49,319 nucleotides of DNA, taken from NCBI RefSeq assembly GCF_017168235.1, contig NZ_JABFAO010000004.1, forward strand, positions 1,137,878-1,187,196, given 5' to 3'. A program made the translations under genes and the position numbers. This stretch comes from Rhodococcus sp. KRD197 (GTDB taxonomy: Bacteria; Actinomycetota; Actinomycetes; Mycobacteriales; Mycobacteriaceae). Shown here one piece after another: positions 34,308-42,730 of this stretch (position 1 is its first letter; the number at the start of each line of letters is the position of its first letter). The notes under the pieces were generated by a model. That model ran no database searches and had not been told where the DNA came from. It saw only the letters and a program-made list of their open reading frames with translations.

Positions 34308-34321
34308 CGCAACTATAAAAC
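34308..34321. repeat. 14-bp direct repeat, copy upstream of the XRE gene
   Basis: cgcaactataaaac here is repeated exactly at 34853-34866, just after the XRE gene. The contained tataaa could be a -10 element. It lies about 75 bp before the GTG start, where an autoregulatory operator would be expected. Confidence 0.6.
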
Positions 34322-34395
34322 GCACAAGAGTTCGAGGCTGCGGTGGATCGAGCAAGATGGGACTGTCTTGTAGGTTCGACAGGGAGTTGGGGACA

Positions 34396-34848
34396 GTGCC
34401 GCGAAGCGGAGTTCGTGGGTTTCGCGCCGACCGGTTGCGTGAGCTGCGGGTACGTGCGGGGTTCAGTGCTGACGACCTTGCGGCCAAGGTGGGCGCGACC
34501 AGGCAAGCAGTGTCGACCTGGGAAACGGGGCGCTCGACGCCACCGCCTGCGACGCTTGGCCGAATTGCGAACGCACTGCACACGTCGGTCGCAGCGCTTG
34601 TTCCGATCCCGGAGTCTCAGCTGAAATTGTCCGACCTTAGGGTGCACGCCGCGCTGTCTCAGGGCGACGCTGCGCAGCTGCTCGGGATGTCGAACACCGT
34701 TCTCGCCGACATCGAGCGTGGGCGTAAGCCCGAAACCGAGGAGCGCATCGAGTCGTTTGCCGAAACGTATGGGGTGTCGACGCGTACGGTGGCAGCTGCA
34801 TGGAGTCGAACGCGCGATGCTCGCACGACACGCGCGCAGGTATTGTAA
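34396..34848 (+). CDS. XRE-family regulator with two helix-turn-helix domains
   Basis: 150 aa from the GTG at 34396 (agggagttgg upstream); the frame to 34357 adds unlikely sequence. The first HTH_3 domain (LRVRAGFSADDLAAKVGATR then AVSTWETGRSTPPPATLGRI) spans residues about 9-62. The second (LRVHAALSQGDAAQLLGMSN, DIERGRKPETEERI) spans about 78-125. Two HTH domains in one short chain may bind a composite site. Identical 14-bp repeats lie before and after the gene and could be its operators. The target is unknown; the transfer operon 1.1 kb upstream is a candidate. Confidence 0.85.
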   Translation: MPRSGVRGFRADRLRELRVRAGFSADDLAAKVGATRQAVSTWETGRSTPPPATLGRIANALHTSVAALVPIPESQLKLSDLRVHAALSQGDAAQLLGMSNTVLADIERGRKPETEERIESFAETYGVSTRTVAAAWSRTRDARTTRAQVL

Positions 34849-34852
34849 ATCA

Positions 34853-34866
34853 CGCAACTATAAAAC
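34853..34866. repeat. 14-bp direct repeat, copy just downstream of the XRE gene
   Basis: Exact copy of cgcaactataaaac at 34308-34321. It starts 5 nt after the XRE stop codon, in the convergent gap before the PAS-like gene. Confidence 0.6.
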
Positions 34867-34946
34867 TGATCTGGGTCCCAATGGTTCCCATCTTTCTCGG
34901 TCCGCAGCGGTCTCTGTGGATCCATATGAATCCGCGAAATTATTTA

Positions 34947-35948
34947 CTACTTGCACAATTCGGTCAGAGTGACGAGTGCGGCCGTGGTGTGCTGATCGAG
35001 TGAAACTAAAACCGCGTCGATTGTCATCGGCTTCCAATTTCCGTCAAGAGTTCTGAAGCGAAGCACGCCGTTGGCGCGTTCGCGTGCGAGTGCGTTCGAC
35101 ATTTGCTTCGCAATTGGTACGTCGTCCGGATGAATCGCAGGTACCGGTTCGCCAGGAAGGTTTTCCCAGCAGATATCCGGTGCGGGTTCAGAGTTGTACC
35201 AGCGCAACAAGTTGAGTGTTCTGAGGTTCACCAGTGCGCGGTACTCGCCTTCTTTGGTGGAAGCCTCCAGAACGCGATGCTCGAGAATCGTAGGTGGGGG
35301 AGCGATATTGATTTCCCCTGCGGGGCCGATGTCGTGGGTGATACCCCTCAGGATGACTTCGGTTCCCGAAACCCCGTCTTCGGCAATCATCCGGCACGAG
35401 AAGTGCGCGGCCCGAAGTTCACCGTCGTCCCGCCTCACTGTCCAGACCGCTTGGTGAGTGGTGCCCGGCGCTGATTGCACGATCTTCGCCATTGCTTCGC
35501 TCTCGTCACGGTTGGTGACCAGTCGGGTGAACGCGCCCGCGAGTGCGCGCTGGGTCTCGCGCTCGTCTTGCGGAACGCGATACAGGTCGAGTAGATCGTC
35601 GCTACCGCTTGCCGTGCTATTCGTGAGGTTGAACTGCCACGCCCCCGCGGCGTGGCGTGGAGGTGGAGTCTCGTCACGCTGGCCAAGCCATACCCACGCG
35701 CCATGCGTACGGGCAGCAAACGTTTGTAGTGGTTCGGCCACTACTCGCCTGACTCGGTCTTTGGATAGCCGATCCACTACGGCTCCTGTAGAAAGCGCCT
35801 CCGCTACCGCGGCGACTGCCTCTTCGCGGCTGGTGGAGCTACGGAGAACTTTACGAGGTGGAACAAAGGATTTGGGCGAAGACCCAACCCCGATGACCGA
35901 CGGCTCCCCGTCTCCGAACGTCTCAATCAGGATCCAGCTATTCGACAT
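34947..35948 (-). CDS. PAS-like/DUF5593-type sensory protein
   Basis: 333 aa from the ATG at 35948 (MSNSWILIETFGDGEPSVIG). I recall this opening, with SSPKSFVPPRKVL and THGAWVWLGQRDETPPPRHA, from rhodococcal proteins annotated DUF5593 or PAS-like. AGAWQFNLTNSTASGSDDLL and WTVRRDDGELRAAHFSCRMI look like PAS-fold strands. PVPAIHPDDVPIAKQMSNAL, then FRTLDGNWKPMTI, is a second PAS-like unit with the HPDD motif. No kinase or DNA-binding output domain is present. It probably senses redox state or a ligand and acts on a partner. Confidence 0.65.
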   Translation of the reverse strand: MSNSWILIETFGDGEPSVIGVGSSPKSFVPPRKVLRSSTSREEAVAAVAEALSTGAVVDRLSKDRVRRVVAEPLQTFAARTHGAWVWLGQRDETPPPRHAAGAWQFNLTNSTASGSDDLLDLYRVPQDERETQRALAGAFTRLVTNRDESEAMAKIVQSAPGTTHQAVWTVRRDDGELRAAHFSCRMIAEDGVSGTEVILRGITHDIGPAGEINIAPPPTILEHRVLEASTKEGEYRALVNLRTLNLLRWYNSEPAPDICWENLPGEPVPAIHPDDVPIAKQMSNALARERANGVLRFRTLDGNWKPMTIDAVLVSLDQHTTAALVTLTELCK

Positions 35949-36002
35949 GGTTGACCGACCCCCGCAGGTCTGGTGAGTGAAATGTTAATTGGTGACGGCT
36001 TC

Positions 36003-36818
36003 TCAGCGCCGCCGCAGTGCTTGGAGCGCAGGCAGCAGATGTTGATAATGAGAGCCGAGTAGGCGCGTGGTTACGTCGATGAGGCGGGCGTCATTTCCGA
36101 TTGTCACCTGCGACTTACCCTTCCATGCGCCCGCAATGATCTTCTGGGCTGCCACTTTAGGGGCGGTTCTGGCTACGCGGGTGTCGAAAAAATTCGCCGT
36201 TCGCGCGCGATCAACGCCGGGTGCCGCCCGTGCCGTCCGTGCGATCGGCGTTTTGAGTCCACCAGGGATAACGCACGTCGCACGCGCAGTTCGTGATGCG
36301 AGCCGCAGCTCTTGGTTGAGGGCCTCGGTGAAACCTCGTACGGCAAATTTCGACGAGTTGTACGCCGAGTAGCCTGGTGCGGACATAACCCCAAATGCAG
36401 ACGACACGTTGACGATTCGACCTCGACGTGAATTCAGGATGTCTGGAAGGAAGGCGCGAGAGCTATTCACCACACTCTCGAAGTTGGTTGCCATCACGAG
36501 ATCGAAGTCAGCTGTGGGAGTGTCGATGACGTCACCCCTGTAGAGAACGCCCGCGACGTTGAAGATCGCATCGAGACCGCCAAGCGCTCTACGTGATGAC
36601 TCGGCCCACGAGTTGATCTCGGTCCGGTTGGCGACGTCGACTTGGGTCGCGCGTGCGACGGTGGTCATAGCAGCACATCGGGACTGCGTGTCCAGCAGTG
36701 CGTCGTAGTTGTTGTCCGCGAGAGCAAGTGACCATTTCTGGCTTGCTAGCTGCAACGCAATTTCGCGGCCGACCCCAGAACCTGCGCCGGTGACCACTGC
36801 TCTCCATTCCCCTGGCAT
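36003..36818 (-). CDS. Short-chain dehydrogenase/reductase (SDR)
   Basis: 271 aa from the ATG at 36818. Full classical SDR motif set: TGAGSGVG cofactor loop, NVAG, catalytic Ser in RIVNVSSAFGV, and YSAYNSSK with the Tyr-x3-Lys pair. The C-terminal extension ending SHYQHLLPALQALRRR is typical of the SDRs near lipid and acyl metabolism in mycolic-acid bacteria. The substrate is unknown. It precedes the PAS-like gene by 54 nt on the same strand, so the two may form an operon. Confidence 0.88.
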   Translation of the reverse strand: MPGEWRAVVTGAGSGVGREIALQLASQKWSLALADNNYDALLDTQSRCAAMTTVARATQVDVANRTEINSWAESSRRALGGLDAIFNVAGVLYRGDVIDTPTADFDLVMATNFESVVNSSRAFLPDILNSRRGRIVNVSSAFGVMSAPGYSAYNSSKFAVRGFTEALNQELRLASRTARATCVIPGGLKTPIARTARAAPGVDRARTANFFDTRVARTAPKVAAQKIIAGAWKGKSQVTIGNDARLIDVTTRLLGSHYQHLLPALQALRRR

Positions 36819-37191
36819 CTAACGCCGCCTCCCGCACCTCGCTGCCCTTGGTAACTAGGCACAGTAACGAATGACTGAAGGTCGCGCTAGCAACCAGCTG
36901 GTCTGTATTCCGGTTTGTACCCAGTGGTTGGATGCGTTCGTACGGAGATGCTCGAAGATACGATGAAACGTCGGCGTGAAAATGACTTCGGGCCGGAAGT
37001 CTCGCCACCGCATTGCACGACGGTCAGTATCGAGCAACGTCTATAAGTACATCGGATGTCCCCGCGGTAAGTTGCATTTTCCGCACCGTTTTGGCTGAAA
37101 CGCCAGTTCAGCACAGTTTTCGCTCCGCAGCTCTGTCGGTGACCTGCGCTAGGCTGCCGTTATCGACTTCCGGCCAGGCAGAACACCCGCG
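36819..37191. other. Intergenic region between the SDR and integrase genes
   Basis: 373 bp with divergent genes on both sides. No coding frame with protein character and no strong dyad was seen. It should hold the SDR and integrase promoters and marks the left edge of the defence-island-like block. Confidence 0.45.
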
Positions 37192-38334
37192 GTGAGCACA
37201 TCGGTCGGCCGTGTGGAACTTGCAACTGCGGCCGTGGAGCCGGAGATCCCACCGGCCGTCGCGAAGCGGATCGCGAGAGCGGTGGAATCTTCGCGGTCGG
37301 AGGGGACGCGGCGCACCTACGCCGCCGGGTGGCGACGCTTCGCCCGCTGGTGCGAACGCGAGGGACATGCCGCATTGCCGGCGCACCCGGTCACCGTTGC
37401 CGCGTATCTCGTCGACGCCGCAGATACCCGCACCGAAGCGGGGGAGCGGTCCTACGCCGTCTCTACCTTCGGGACCTGGATCGCCGCGATCAACCACCAG
37501 CACCGCACCACCGGACACCTCTCCCCGTCCGCACACGAACTCGTCACCGCCACCCTGTCCGGGATACGCCGGGAGTACGCCGCCGCGGGGGACCGCGCCC
37601 GCACCCCGCGAGACCCGTTGCTTGTCGATGACATGAAACTCCTTGTCGAGACGGCCCGGAAGCGGTGTCGCGGGTGGGCCGACGAGGTCCTCGAACGCCG
37701 TGACTCGGCAATTCTGCTCCTCGGCTTCGCCGGCGCATACCGCCGGAGCGAGTTGTCAGAGATGGCGTGTGGGGACGTCACTGTGCATCGGTACGACGGC
37801 CTCCACATCCGGTTGCGGAAGTCGAAGACCGACCAAGAGGGCAGAGGAGCGGTGAAAGCGCTGCCGTACACCGACTCTCACGAGACCTGCCCGCCATGCG
37901 CGTACGTTCGCTGGGTCCAGATCGTCGGCGCATTCGACGTCGGCGGCAGGCCGTCGGTGATTAGGCTGCTCCGTAAACGGGAGTTGTTCGACGCGCACGT
38001 GTGCCGTGGGGGAGTACCTCGCACCGCCGCTCGCGCGCCGCTGTTTCGCGCCATCGCCAAGAACGGAAACCTGGGGGACACTGCGTTGTCCGGAGCAGCA
38101 ATCCACCAGACCATCCGTCGCCGTGCTGACCACGCGGGCTTCGACCCAACCGCTCTCGCCAAGCTCGGAGGTCATTCCCTGCGCGCTGGGTTTGTCACAC
38201 AGGGCACCCGCAACGGTGCCGACGGATCCGCCATCGCCCGCCAAACCGGCCACGCCAGCCTCGACTCGGTCGAGGTGTACCGCCGCGAGCACACCCCACT
38301 CGTTGGGAATGCCGTCAACGACATCGGCTTATAG
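37192..38334 (+). CDS. Tyrosine recombinase/site-specific integrase
   Basis: 380 aa from the GTG at 37192. N-terminal SAM-like core-binding domain (RTYAAGWRRFARWCEREGHA). The catalytic domain has Arg184/185 in GAYRRSEL, His328-x2-Arg331 in GGHSLRAG, His354 in TGHASL, and the nucleophile Tyr363 in SVEVYRRE. All residues needed for strand exchange are present. It resembles integrases of integrative elements and plasmid-borne transposon-like units rather than XerC/D. It lies upstream of the CBASS genes and is the likely agent that brought the island. No att site could be identified with confidence. Confidence 0.9.
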   Translation: MSTSVGRVELATAAVEPEIPPAVAKRIARAVESSRSEGTRRTYAAGWRRFARWCEREGHAALPAHPVTVAAYLVDAADTRTEAGERSYAVSTFGTWIAAINHQHRTTGHLSPSAHELVTATLSGIRREYAAAGDRARTPRDPLLVDDMKLLVETARKRCRGWADEVLERRDSAILLLGFAGAYRRSELSEMACGDVTVHRYDGLHIRLRKSKTDQEGRGAVKALPYTDSHETCPPCAYVRWVQIVGAFDVGGRPSVIRLLRKRELFDAHVCRGGVPRTAARAPLFRAIAKNGNLGDTALSGAAIHQTIRRRADHAGFDPTALAKLGGHSLRAGFVTQGTRNGADGSAIARQTGHASLDSVEVYRREHTPLVGNAVNDIGL

Positions 38335-38563
38335 CCAGTCTGCCTGGAGGTGACGGTCTCGCGACCCTAGAGCCGCCGGGTCGCCCTCGTTGATTCGCAT
38401 CACGTACGTGCTCGCAATTTCGTTGTCGCCTGTCAGAGGCTTTTGGAGTCACGGGCTCCATCGCATAGTTAGAACTGTCGGTGCCCAGCTGTAGCCTCCT
38501 GGTGAGAAACCGGGAGCAGATAAGAACCTTGTAGAACGCCAAGCGATTCTTCGTCGTTGGGTG

Positions 38564-39424
38564 ATGCCGTCGAGCGATTACGAGAAGGACAAGCAGGACC
38601 GCGCTCTACGGATGGTCAAGAGCGCCATTGACGCGTGGCCGGCCTTCAATGGCGTGGCGTACCACATCTACGCGAAAGGCTCCTACGCCAACAACACGAA
38701 CGTCCGCCTCGACAGTGATGTCGACATCGCGGTGCAAAACCGAGAGTGCCTTTACTACGAGTACAACGGCTGCGAGCAACCGTCGAGTGAAGGGACCCCT
38801 ACATATGACGGCGATTGGACACCGCCACTCTGGCGCGCCGAAATCTTGGCGGCGCTAGATGCAAAATTCCCAGGCGAGGTTTCCGGGTCCGGAGTCGTCG
38901 CCATCACCATCGACGAGCACGACGGCACCCGCCCCGACATAGACGTGGTCCCAAGTTTTGACTACGTCCGCTACGACTCGTCCGACCAAACCCGGCAGCA
39001 TAGAGGCAGCAAGGTGTTCCCGAAAACTGGATCGCCCATTGTCAACTACCCGCAACAGCAACTCGACCGCGGCACGGCCAAGAACGGACGGACCAACGGC
39101 CGATACAAGAGATTCGCACGTGCTCTGAAGAGTGCAGAGAACCAATTGGTCGCAGACGGCACCATCAGCGACCTGCCGTCCTACTTCATGGAGTGTCTTA
39201 TCTGGAATGTGCAGGACGAGATACTCACGGGTGGGTCGGATCTCAGCGCCGGGTTCAAGTCCGTGCTCGTGTGGCTGTGGAACGGATTGAAGGAAGAGAA
39301 CTACGTGCGGACAGACTGGGAAGAACCGAACGGGTTGAAGTATCTCTTCCACCCCGGAGCCAAATGGACTCCGGGCGATGCACGTGAACTCGTGCTCGCG
39401 ACCTGGCAGTACCTGGACTACTAA
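38564..39424 (+). CDS. CD-NTase (cGAS/DncV-like nucleotidyltransferase), CBASS sensor
   Basis: 286 aa from the ATG at 38564, with a GTG directly before it. The nucleotidyltransferase signature GSYANNTNVRLDSDVDIAV (Gly39-Ser40, Asp52, Asp54) and the third acidic residue in RPDIDVVPSF (Asp127) form the active site. The C-terminal half (GRYKRFARALKSAENQL, YFMECLIWNVQDE) is the helical OAS1/PAP-like domain. On phage infection such enzymes make cyclic di- or trinucleotides. The stop overlaps the next start (TAATG), coupling it to a Cap15-like effector. The clade cannot be assigned by eye. Confidence 0.9.
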   Translation: MPSSDYEKDKQDRALRMVKSAIDAWPAFNGVAYHIYAKGSYANNTNVRLDSDVDIAVQNRECLYYEYNGCEQPSSEGTPTYDGDWTPPLWRAEILAALDAKFPGEVSGSGVVAITIDEHDGTRPDIDVVPSFDYVRYDSSDQTRQHRGSKVFPKTGSPIVNYPQQQLDRGTAKNGRTNGRYKRFARALKSAENQLVADGTISDLPSYFMECLIWNVQDEILTGGSDLSAGFKSVLVWLWNGLKEENYVRTDWEEPNGLKYLFHPGAKWTPGDARELVLATWQYLDY

Positions 39425-40053
39425 TGTCTAAGGACCAAGCTCGGCTTGTCCGGATCGTCGCCGTTGCAGTCAGCGCGGTTTGGGGCGCTGGGCTTTACCT
39501 CAGCGGCGTCGATATCGATGACTCGATGCGACGACTTCTCGCCTACATTCCGTCCGCCTCCGTGTTACTCGCTGTCGCTTTCGACCTCTGGATCTGGAAG
39601 TGGCCAGGGGTTCATATATTGGTAGGGCGACCACGTATGGACGGAACCTGGCGCACGACCATCCGGCCGCACCAGAAGAGTCGAATTCCGAAGGGTGGGA
39701 ACTGGGGGCCGATCACAAGCGCTGTGGTCGTTGAGCAGACGTTCTGGACGATCAGCGTGCGACTGCTGACGGCCGAGAGTTCTTCGATGTCGGAGATCGC
39801 ATCATTGCGCAACCACGGCGAAAGCAAAGAGCAAACGCTGCTGACCTACACGTACCGAAACGAGCCGCGGGCGGAACACCGCCCGCGGAGCGCTCCGCAC
39901 CGAGGGGCATGTGAGTTCACTGTGGTCGGAAGACTCCCCAAGTACATCACCGGCACGTATTGGACCGACCGCTTTACGGTCGGAGATATGGACCTGACCT
40001 ACGTCGACCGAAAGAAGGACCGCCAATCGCTGGCCGATCTTCCCCTGTCCTGA
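39424..40053 (+). CDS. cap15: Cap15-like CBASS effector: two membrane helices plus beta-barrel domain
   Basis: 209 aa. Two N-terminal helices (residues about 9-27 and 39-58) are followed by GRPRMDGTWRTTIRP, the start of a beta-rich domain that runs to the end (VVEQTFWTISVRLLTAES, LLTYTYRNEP, FTVVGRLPKYITGTYWTD). This is the SMODS-associated 2TM-beta architecture of Cap15, in which the barrel binds a cyclic nucleotide and the oligomer disrupts the inner membrane. Being translationally coupled to the CD-NTase and without Cap2/Cap3 or HORMA/TRIP13 genes, this is a minimal two-gene (type I) CBASS. Confidence 0.85.
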   Translation: MSKDQARLVRIVAVAVSAVWGAGLYLSGVDIDDSMRRLLAYIPSASVLLAVAFDLWIWKWPGVHILVGRPRMDGTWRTTIRPHQKSRIPKGGNWGPITSAVVVEQTFWTISVRLLTAESSSMSEIASLRNHGESKEQTLLTYTYRNEPRAEHRPRSAPHRGACEFTVVGRLPKYITGTYWTDRFTVGDMDLTYVDRKKDRQSLADLPLS

Positions 40054-40270
40054 CTAAAGGAGACTTCGGCGGAGCCGTGCAAAAAAAGTTCGACCCGTGA
40101 GACACTCGACACTCTGAATTGCCCCGAGTTTTCTTGCCGCTTCCACGCTTGCGACATCTCCGGGTAGAGGGTCGATTCTTGACTGTAGTAGACCTGCTCG
40201 ACCGACGGGGCGCCGTCACGATCGCTTGCGTAGGTCAAGATGCGTTGACGGTGCGGTAACTGAGGTTTAT

Positions 40271-40290
40271 GCCTCTGGCGTGCCAGAGGC
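40271..40290. promoter_or_regulatory. Perfect 20-bp palindrome downstream of the CBASS operon
   Basis: GCCTCTGGC-GT-GCCAGAGGC, two 9-bp arms around 2 nt. The centre is too small for a good RNA hairpin loop, although folding with a 4-nt loop is possible. With no T-run it may be a protein-binding site, a recombination core or a bidirectional terminator. It lies in a 1.2-kb gap (40054-41263) that has no supported protein gene. Confidence 0.55.
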
Positions 40291-40865
40291 CGTCGTGTTC
40301 ACATGTCGAAAAAGGTGAGGATCTGTGCAGTCACCTGCTCCATGGTCGGACATACGTACTTGTCGCTGCAGCGACCGGTCGGAACCGCCCAGCCCAGGTG
40401 GCAACGGTCCTTGCCTACCGGGTCGACGTCGATTGACTTCGTCGGACTTCGGAAGACGCTCGACCCCGGAACTCGCTCAACACTTTGATCTCGGTTCGGA
40501 TGTTCCCACCTGAACTCGGGCGGGCACTTGAACTCCCGAATCGTCAGCTCAGGGGGTGTATATGGATCCACACCGGTCCGCGAAACCGTGTGAGTTACTA
40601 CCAGGAGGTTAGGGGTTCAAATGCCCGTCCGAAAGGCGAGTTCTACACTGTAATGATGAATATGTCGTGGCTCGAGAGCAACGACTTGCAGCGCTCAGAG
40701 CGCTCCAAATCAACGTGCATTCAGGCGGATCCACCACGGTCCACACGGTTTTACCAGACGAATCTCGGTGTCACGAGCGTGTCACATGTCGGTACGAACG
40801 AGGGTGGATTCGGGTGGTACGGACTGGACGATTGACGCAGGTCAGAGTATCTGTGATGGTTCCAT

Positions 40866-40939
40866 GCGGACGTATCTGGTTGTCTCGCAACATACTTGTA
40901 AGCGAGCGGTCAACGGTTCAATCCCGTTAGGAGGCTCCA
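40866..40939 (+). tRNA. tRNA-Thr(UGU)-like sequence, probably degenerate
   Basis: The 3' half is tRNA-like: stem aacgg (40912-40916), loop ttcaatc, stem ccgtt (40924-40928), then a 7-nt acceptor strand aggaggc, one discriminator base and CCA (40937-40939). Upstream, gcgag (40902-40906) and the loop cttgtaa (anticodon TGT) are in the right place. The matching ctcgc arm (40884-40888) is 6 nt too far away, and no complementary 5' acceptor strand is found. gcgg (40866-40869) could pair as a D stem. It is likely a decayed tRNA-Thr or a tRNA 3' fragment used as an attachment site. Confidence 0.45.
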
Positions 40940-40947
40940 GCGAGAAG

Positions 40948-40978
40948 GCCCTGACCAGTGAAATGGTTGGGGCTTTTT
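40948..40978 (+). terminator. Intrinsic terminator after the tRNA-like sequence
   Basis: gccctgacca (40948-40957) and tggttggggc (40964-40973) pair over 10 bp, including two G-T wobbles, with a 6-nt loop, followed by TTTTT (40974-40978). This is the clearest Rho-independent terminator in the window. It begins 9 nt after the tRNA-like CCA, which supports transcription of that region on the plus strand. Confidence 0.8.
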
Positions 40979-41220
40979 CTTGTCGGCCTGGTGGGGAGCG
41001 CTCGATTCGGGAATGAGCCGGTTCGTTGACCTGGAGTTATTGGGCGATCGCGACCTGGGGATTTGATGGTTCGGCGGCTCGATTCGGCGTTGGGTGTCAC
41101 AGAATGTCACAACTCGTTGCTAACTCATCGGTGAGCATTCGTGTGGATGTAGGTGGATCCGCATGGCCTGGGCACGCGGCGTCGGCGTTCGCTCGGGGTG
41201 TTGCAGTCAGTGTTGGTTCT

Positions 41221-41237
41221 GTAGGCTCTGAGCCTAC
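41221..41237. promoter_or_regulatory. Inverted repeat upstream of abiEi, candidate autoregulatory operator
   Basis: GTAGGCT-ctg-AGCCTAC, perfect 7-bp arms around 3 nt, ends 26 bp before the abiEi GTG. AbiEi antitoxins are known to repress their own operon by binding inverted repeats in the promoter, and position and size fit. Confidence 0.65.
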
Positions 41238-41263
41238 GTATCCGATACTGACTGGAGGTAGCC

Positions 41264-41923
41264 GTGACTTCGAGCGATGTTCGACGCCGTCAGACAGGGT
41301 TACCTCCCGAATTTGCTCGCCTCCCGATGCGGATGGTGCGGGCTGCGACGGCCGCGCGAGTGTATGCCCATCCGCGTCCAGAGCTGGCGCGTTTGACGGA
41401 CTTGGGTCTGCTGCATCGTGTGGCGACGGGCTTCTATGTGGCGGTGCCCGACGATCAGGTGGGTGGCGGTTGGATGCCTGGGTTGGAGGCTGCTTCGGCC
41501 GGTATCGCGGTTGCCGCATACGGCTTAGATGATGCTGTCGTGATGGGTGTCAGCGCGGCTCGGTTGCACGGTGTGATTCCGCGGGCGTTGGCGACGGCTG
41601 TGGTGGCTGTGCCGACGCGACACGATCCGATTCAGTTGGCCGACCGGCAGGCAGTAGTCCGGTTCGTCGTGCGCGATACAGCGCGTCTGGATGCGGAGCG
41701 GATCGATACGGAGTTGGGCCCGGTGTTGGTGACGACGCCCGAGCAAACGGTGTTGGATCTGGTGAAGCGGCCAGGGCTCGGTGATGCCGAAAGCGAGGCG
41801 TGGCCAGCGGTCGAGCAGTTGTATCGACGGTGCGATCCAGAGGTGCTAGCCGAGATCGCTGAGGCTCAGAAGATGCGAACGACGTTGACGCGGGTGAAGG
41901 ATCGGTTGGGGGAGCGAGGGTGA
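41264..41923 (+). CDS. abiEi: AbiEi-like type IV antitoxin
   Basis: 219 aa from the GTG at 41264, with ggaggta upstream. An N-terminal winged-helix region (ARVYAHPRPELARLTDLGLL then HRVATGFYVAVP) is followed by the AbiEi C-terminal domain (AAASAGIAVAAYGLDDAVV-like stretch with GVSAARLHGVIPRAL, then VLVTTPEQTVLDLVKRPGLG). Such proteins counteract the AbiEii nucleotidyltransferase toxin and repress the operon. The stop overlaps the toxin's GTG start as GTGA. A 7-bp inverted repeat lies in its promoter. The gene looks intact. Confidence 0.85.
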   Translation: MTSSDVRRRQTGLPPEFARLPMRMVRAATAARVYAHPRPELARLTDLGLLHRVATGFYVAVPDDQVGGGWMPGLEAASAGIAVAAYGLDDAVVMGVSAARLHGVIPRALATAVVAVPTRHDPIQLADRQAVVRFVVRDTARLDAERIDTELGPVLVTTPEQTVLDLVKRPGLGDAESEAWPAVEQLYRRCDPEVLAEIAEAQKMRTTLTRVKDRLGERG

Positions 41924-42690
41924 ATGTAGACGAGTTGGCCTCGGTGGCTGCGCAATTCGGTGTCGCGCGTGCCCAGGTCGAGCGGGATCATCTCATCTCG
42001 CACCTGCTCGGCTATCTGAGTGCGCACTTCGCGGACCGGGTTGTATTCATTGGCGGAACAGCCTTGGCTCGAACGCATTTGGTCGACGGTCGTCTCAGCG
42101 AGGACATCGACCTGATCGCGGTCGGTCCCAGATCTGAGGTCGCTGGTGATCTCGACCGCGCTTTGCCGCGCGCTGTCATGCGCAGCCACGGGCGACTGGT
42201 GTGGGATCCGGCGATCACCGAGGTGCCCGAGCACCTCGGTGCAGTGTTGAGGTCGCAGTTCGGTCTGACGGTCAAGGTGCAGTTGCTGTCGGCGGAAGGT
42301 CGCCCGGCATGGCCGCTGGAGAGCCGGTAGCTCGAACAGCGGTATGAGGATGCACCCGGAGCTGCGTTGACGATGCCTACGCGGCCCGCGTTCGTTGCGG
42401 GTAAGACAGCCACCTGGTGTGATCGGCGGGCATCGCGTGATCTGTGGGACTTGTGGGCACTGAATCGGATTGGCGCATTCGAGCCGGAAGTGGCCAATTT
42501 GTATCGGAGGTTCGGGCCTACGAACAAGCTGCCGGGTGAATGGCAGTTCGCAGATGCGCCGACCGAGGCTGATTGGGAAAGTCAGCTATCGGGGCAGACG
42601 CGGCTGAATGTGACAGCACCCGAGGCCGCAGCGGACGTTGCGCAGGCTTGGGCAGTCCTAGACCTGCGATCGGACAGGCATCGAAGGTAG
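41920..42690 (+). pseudogene. abiEii: AbiEii-like nucleotidyltransferase toxin gene interrupted by an in-frame amber stop
   Basis: The GTG at 41920 overlaps the antitoxin stop. Residues 1-136 contain the nucleotidyltransferase core (VVFIGGTALARTHLVDGRLS then EDIDLIAVG), the GGTAL ... S-x-DxDL motif of AbiEii/DUF1814. After PLESR comes TAG (42328-42330). The same frame continues without a gap as LEQRYEDAPGAALTMPTRPA, FVAGKTATWCDRRASRDLWD and LWALNRIG down to TGA-type termination at 42690, matching the normal C-terminal half. One base change therefore splits a 256-codon gene. The missing C-terminal lysine-containing half is needed for activity in known members. Confidence 0.83.
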
Positions 42691-42730
42691 GACGCAGCAT
42701 TCGACAGAATGGTACTTAGATCGTGATTCG

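Noticed and set aside
40540..40640. Second tRNA-like stretch (ggttcaaat with flanking GC)
   Set aside because: The T-stem pairs at only three positions, and no acceptor or anticodon arm could be folded; too weak to annotate.
40485..40835. 116-codon frame in the gap after the CBASS genes
   Set aside because: No ribosome-binding site and little protein character; it overlaps a region with weak tRNA-like pieces.
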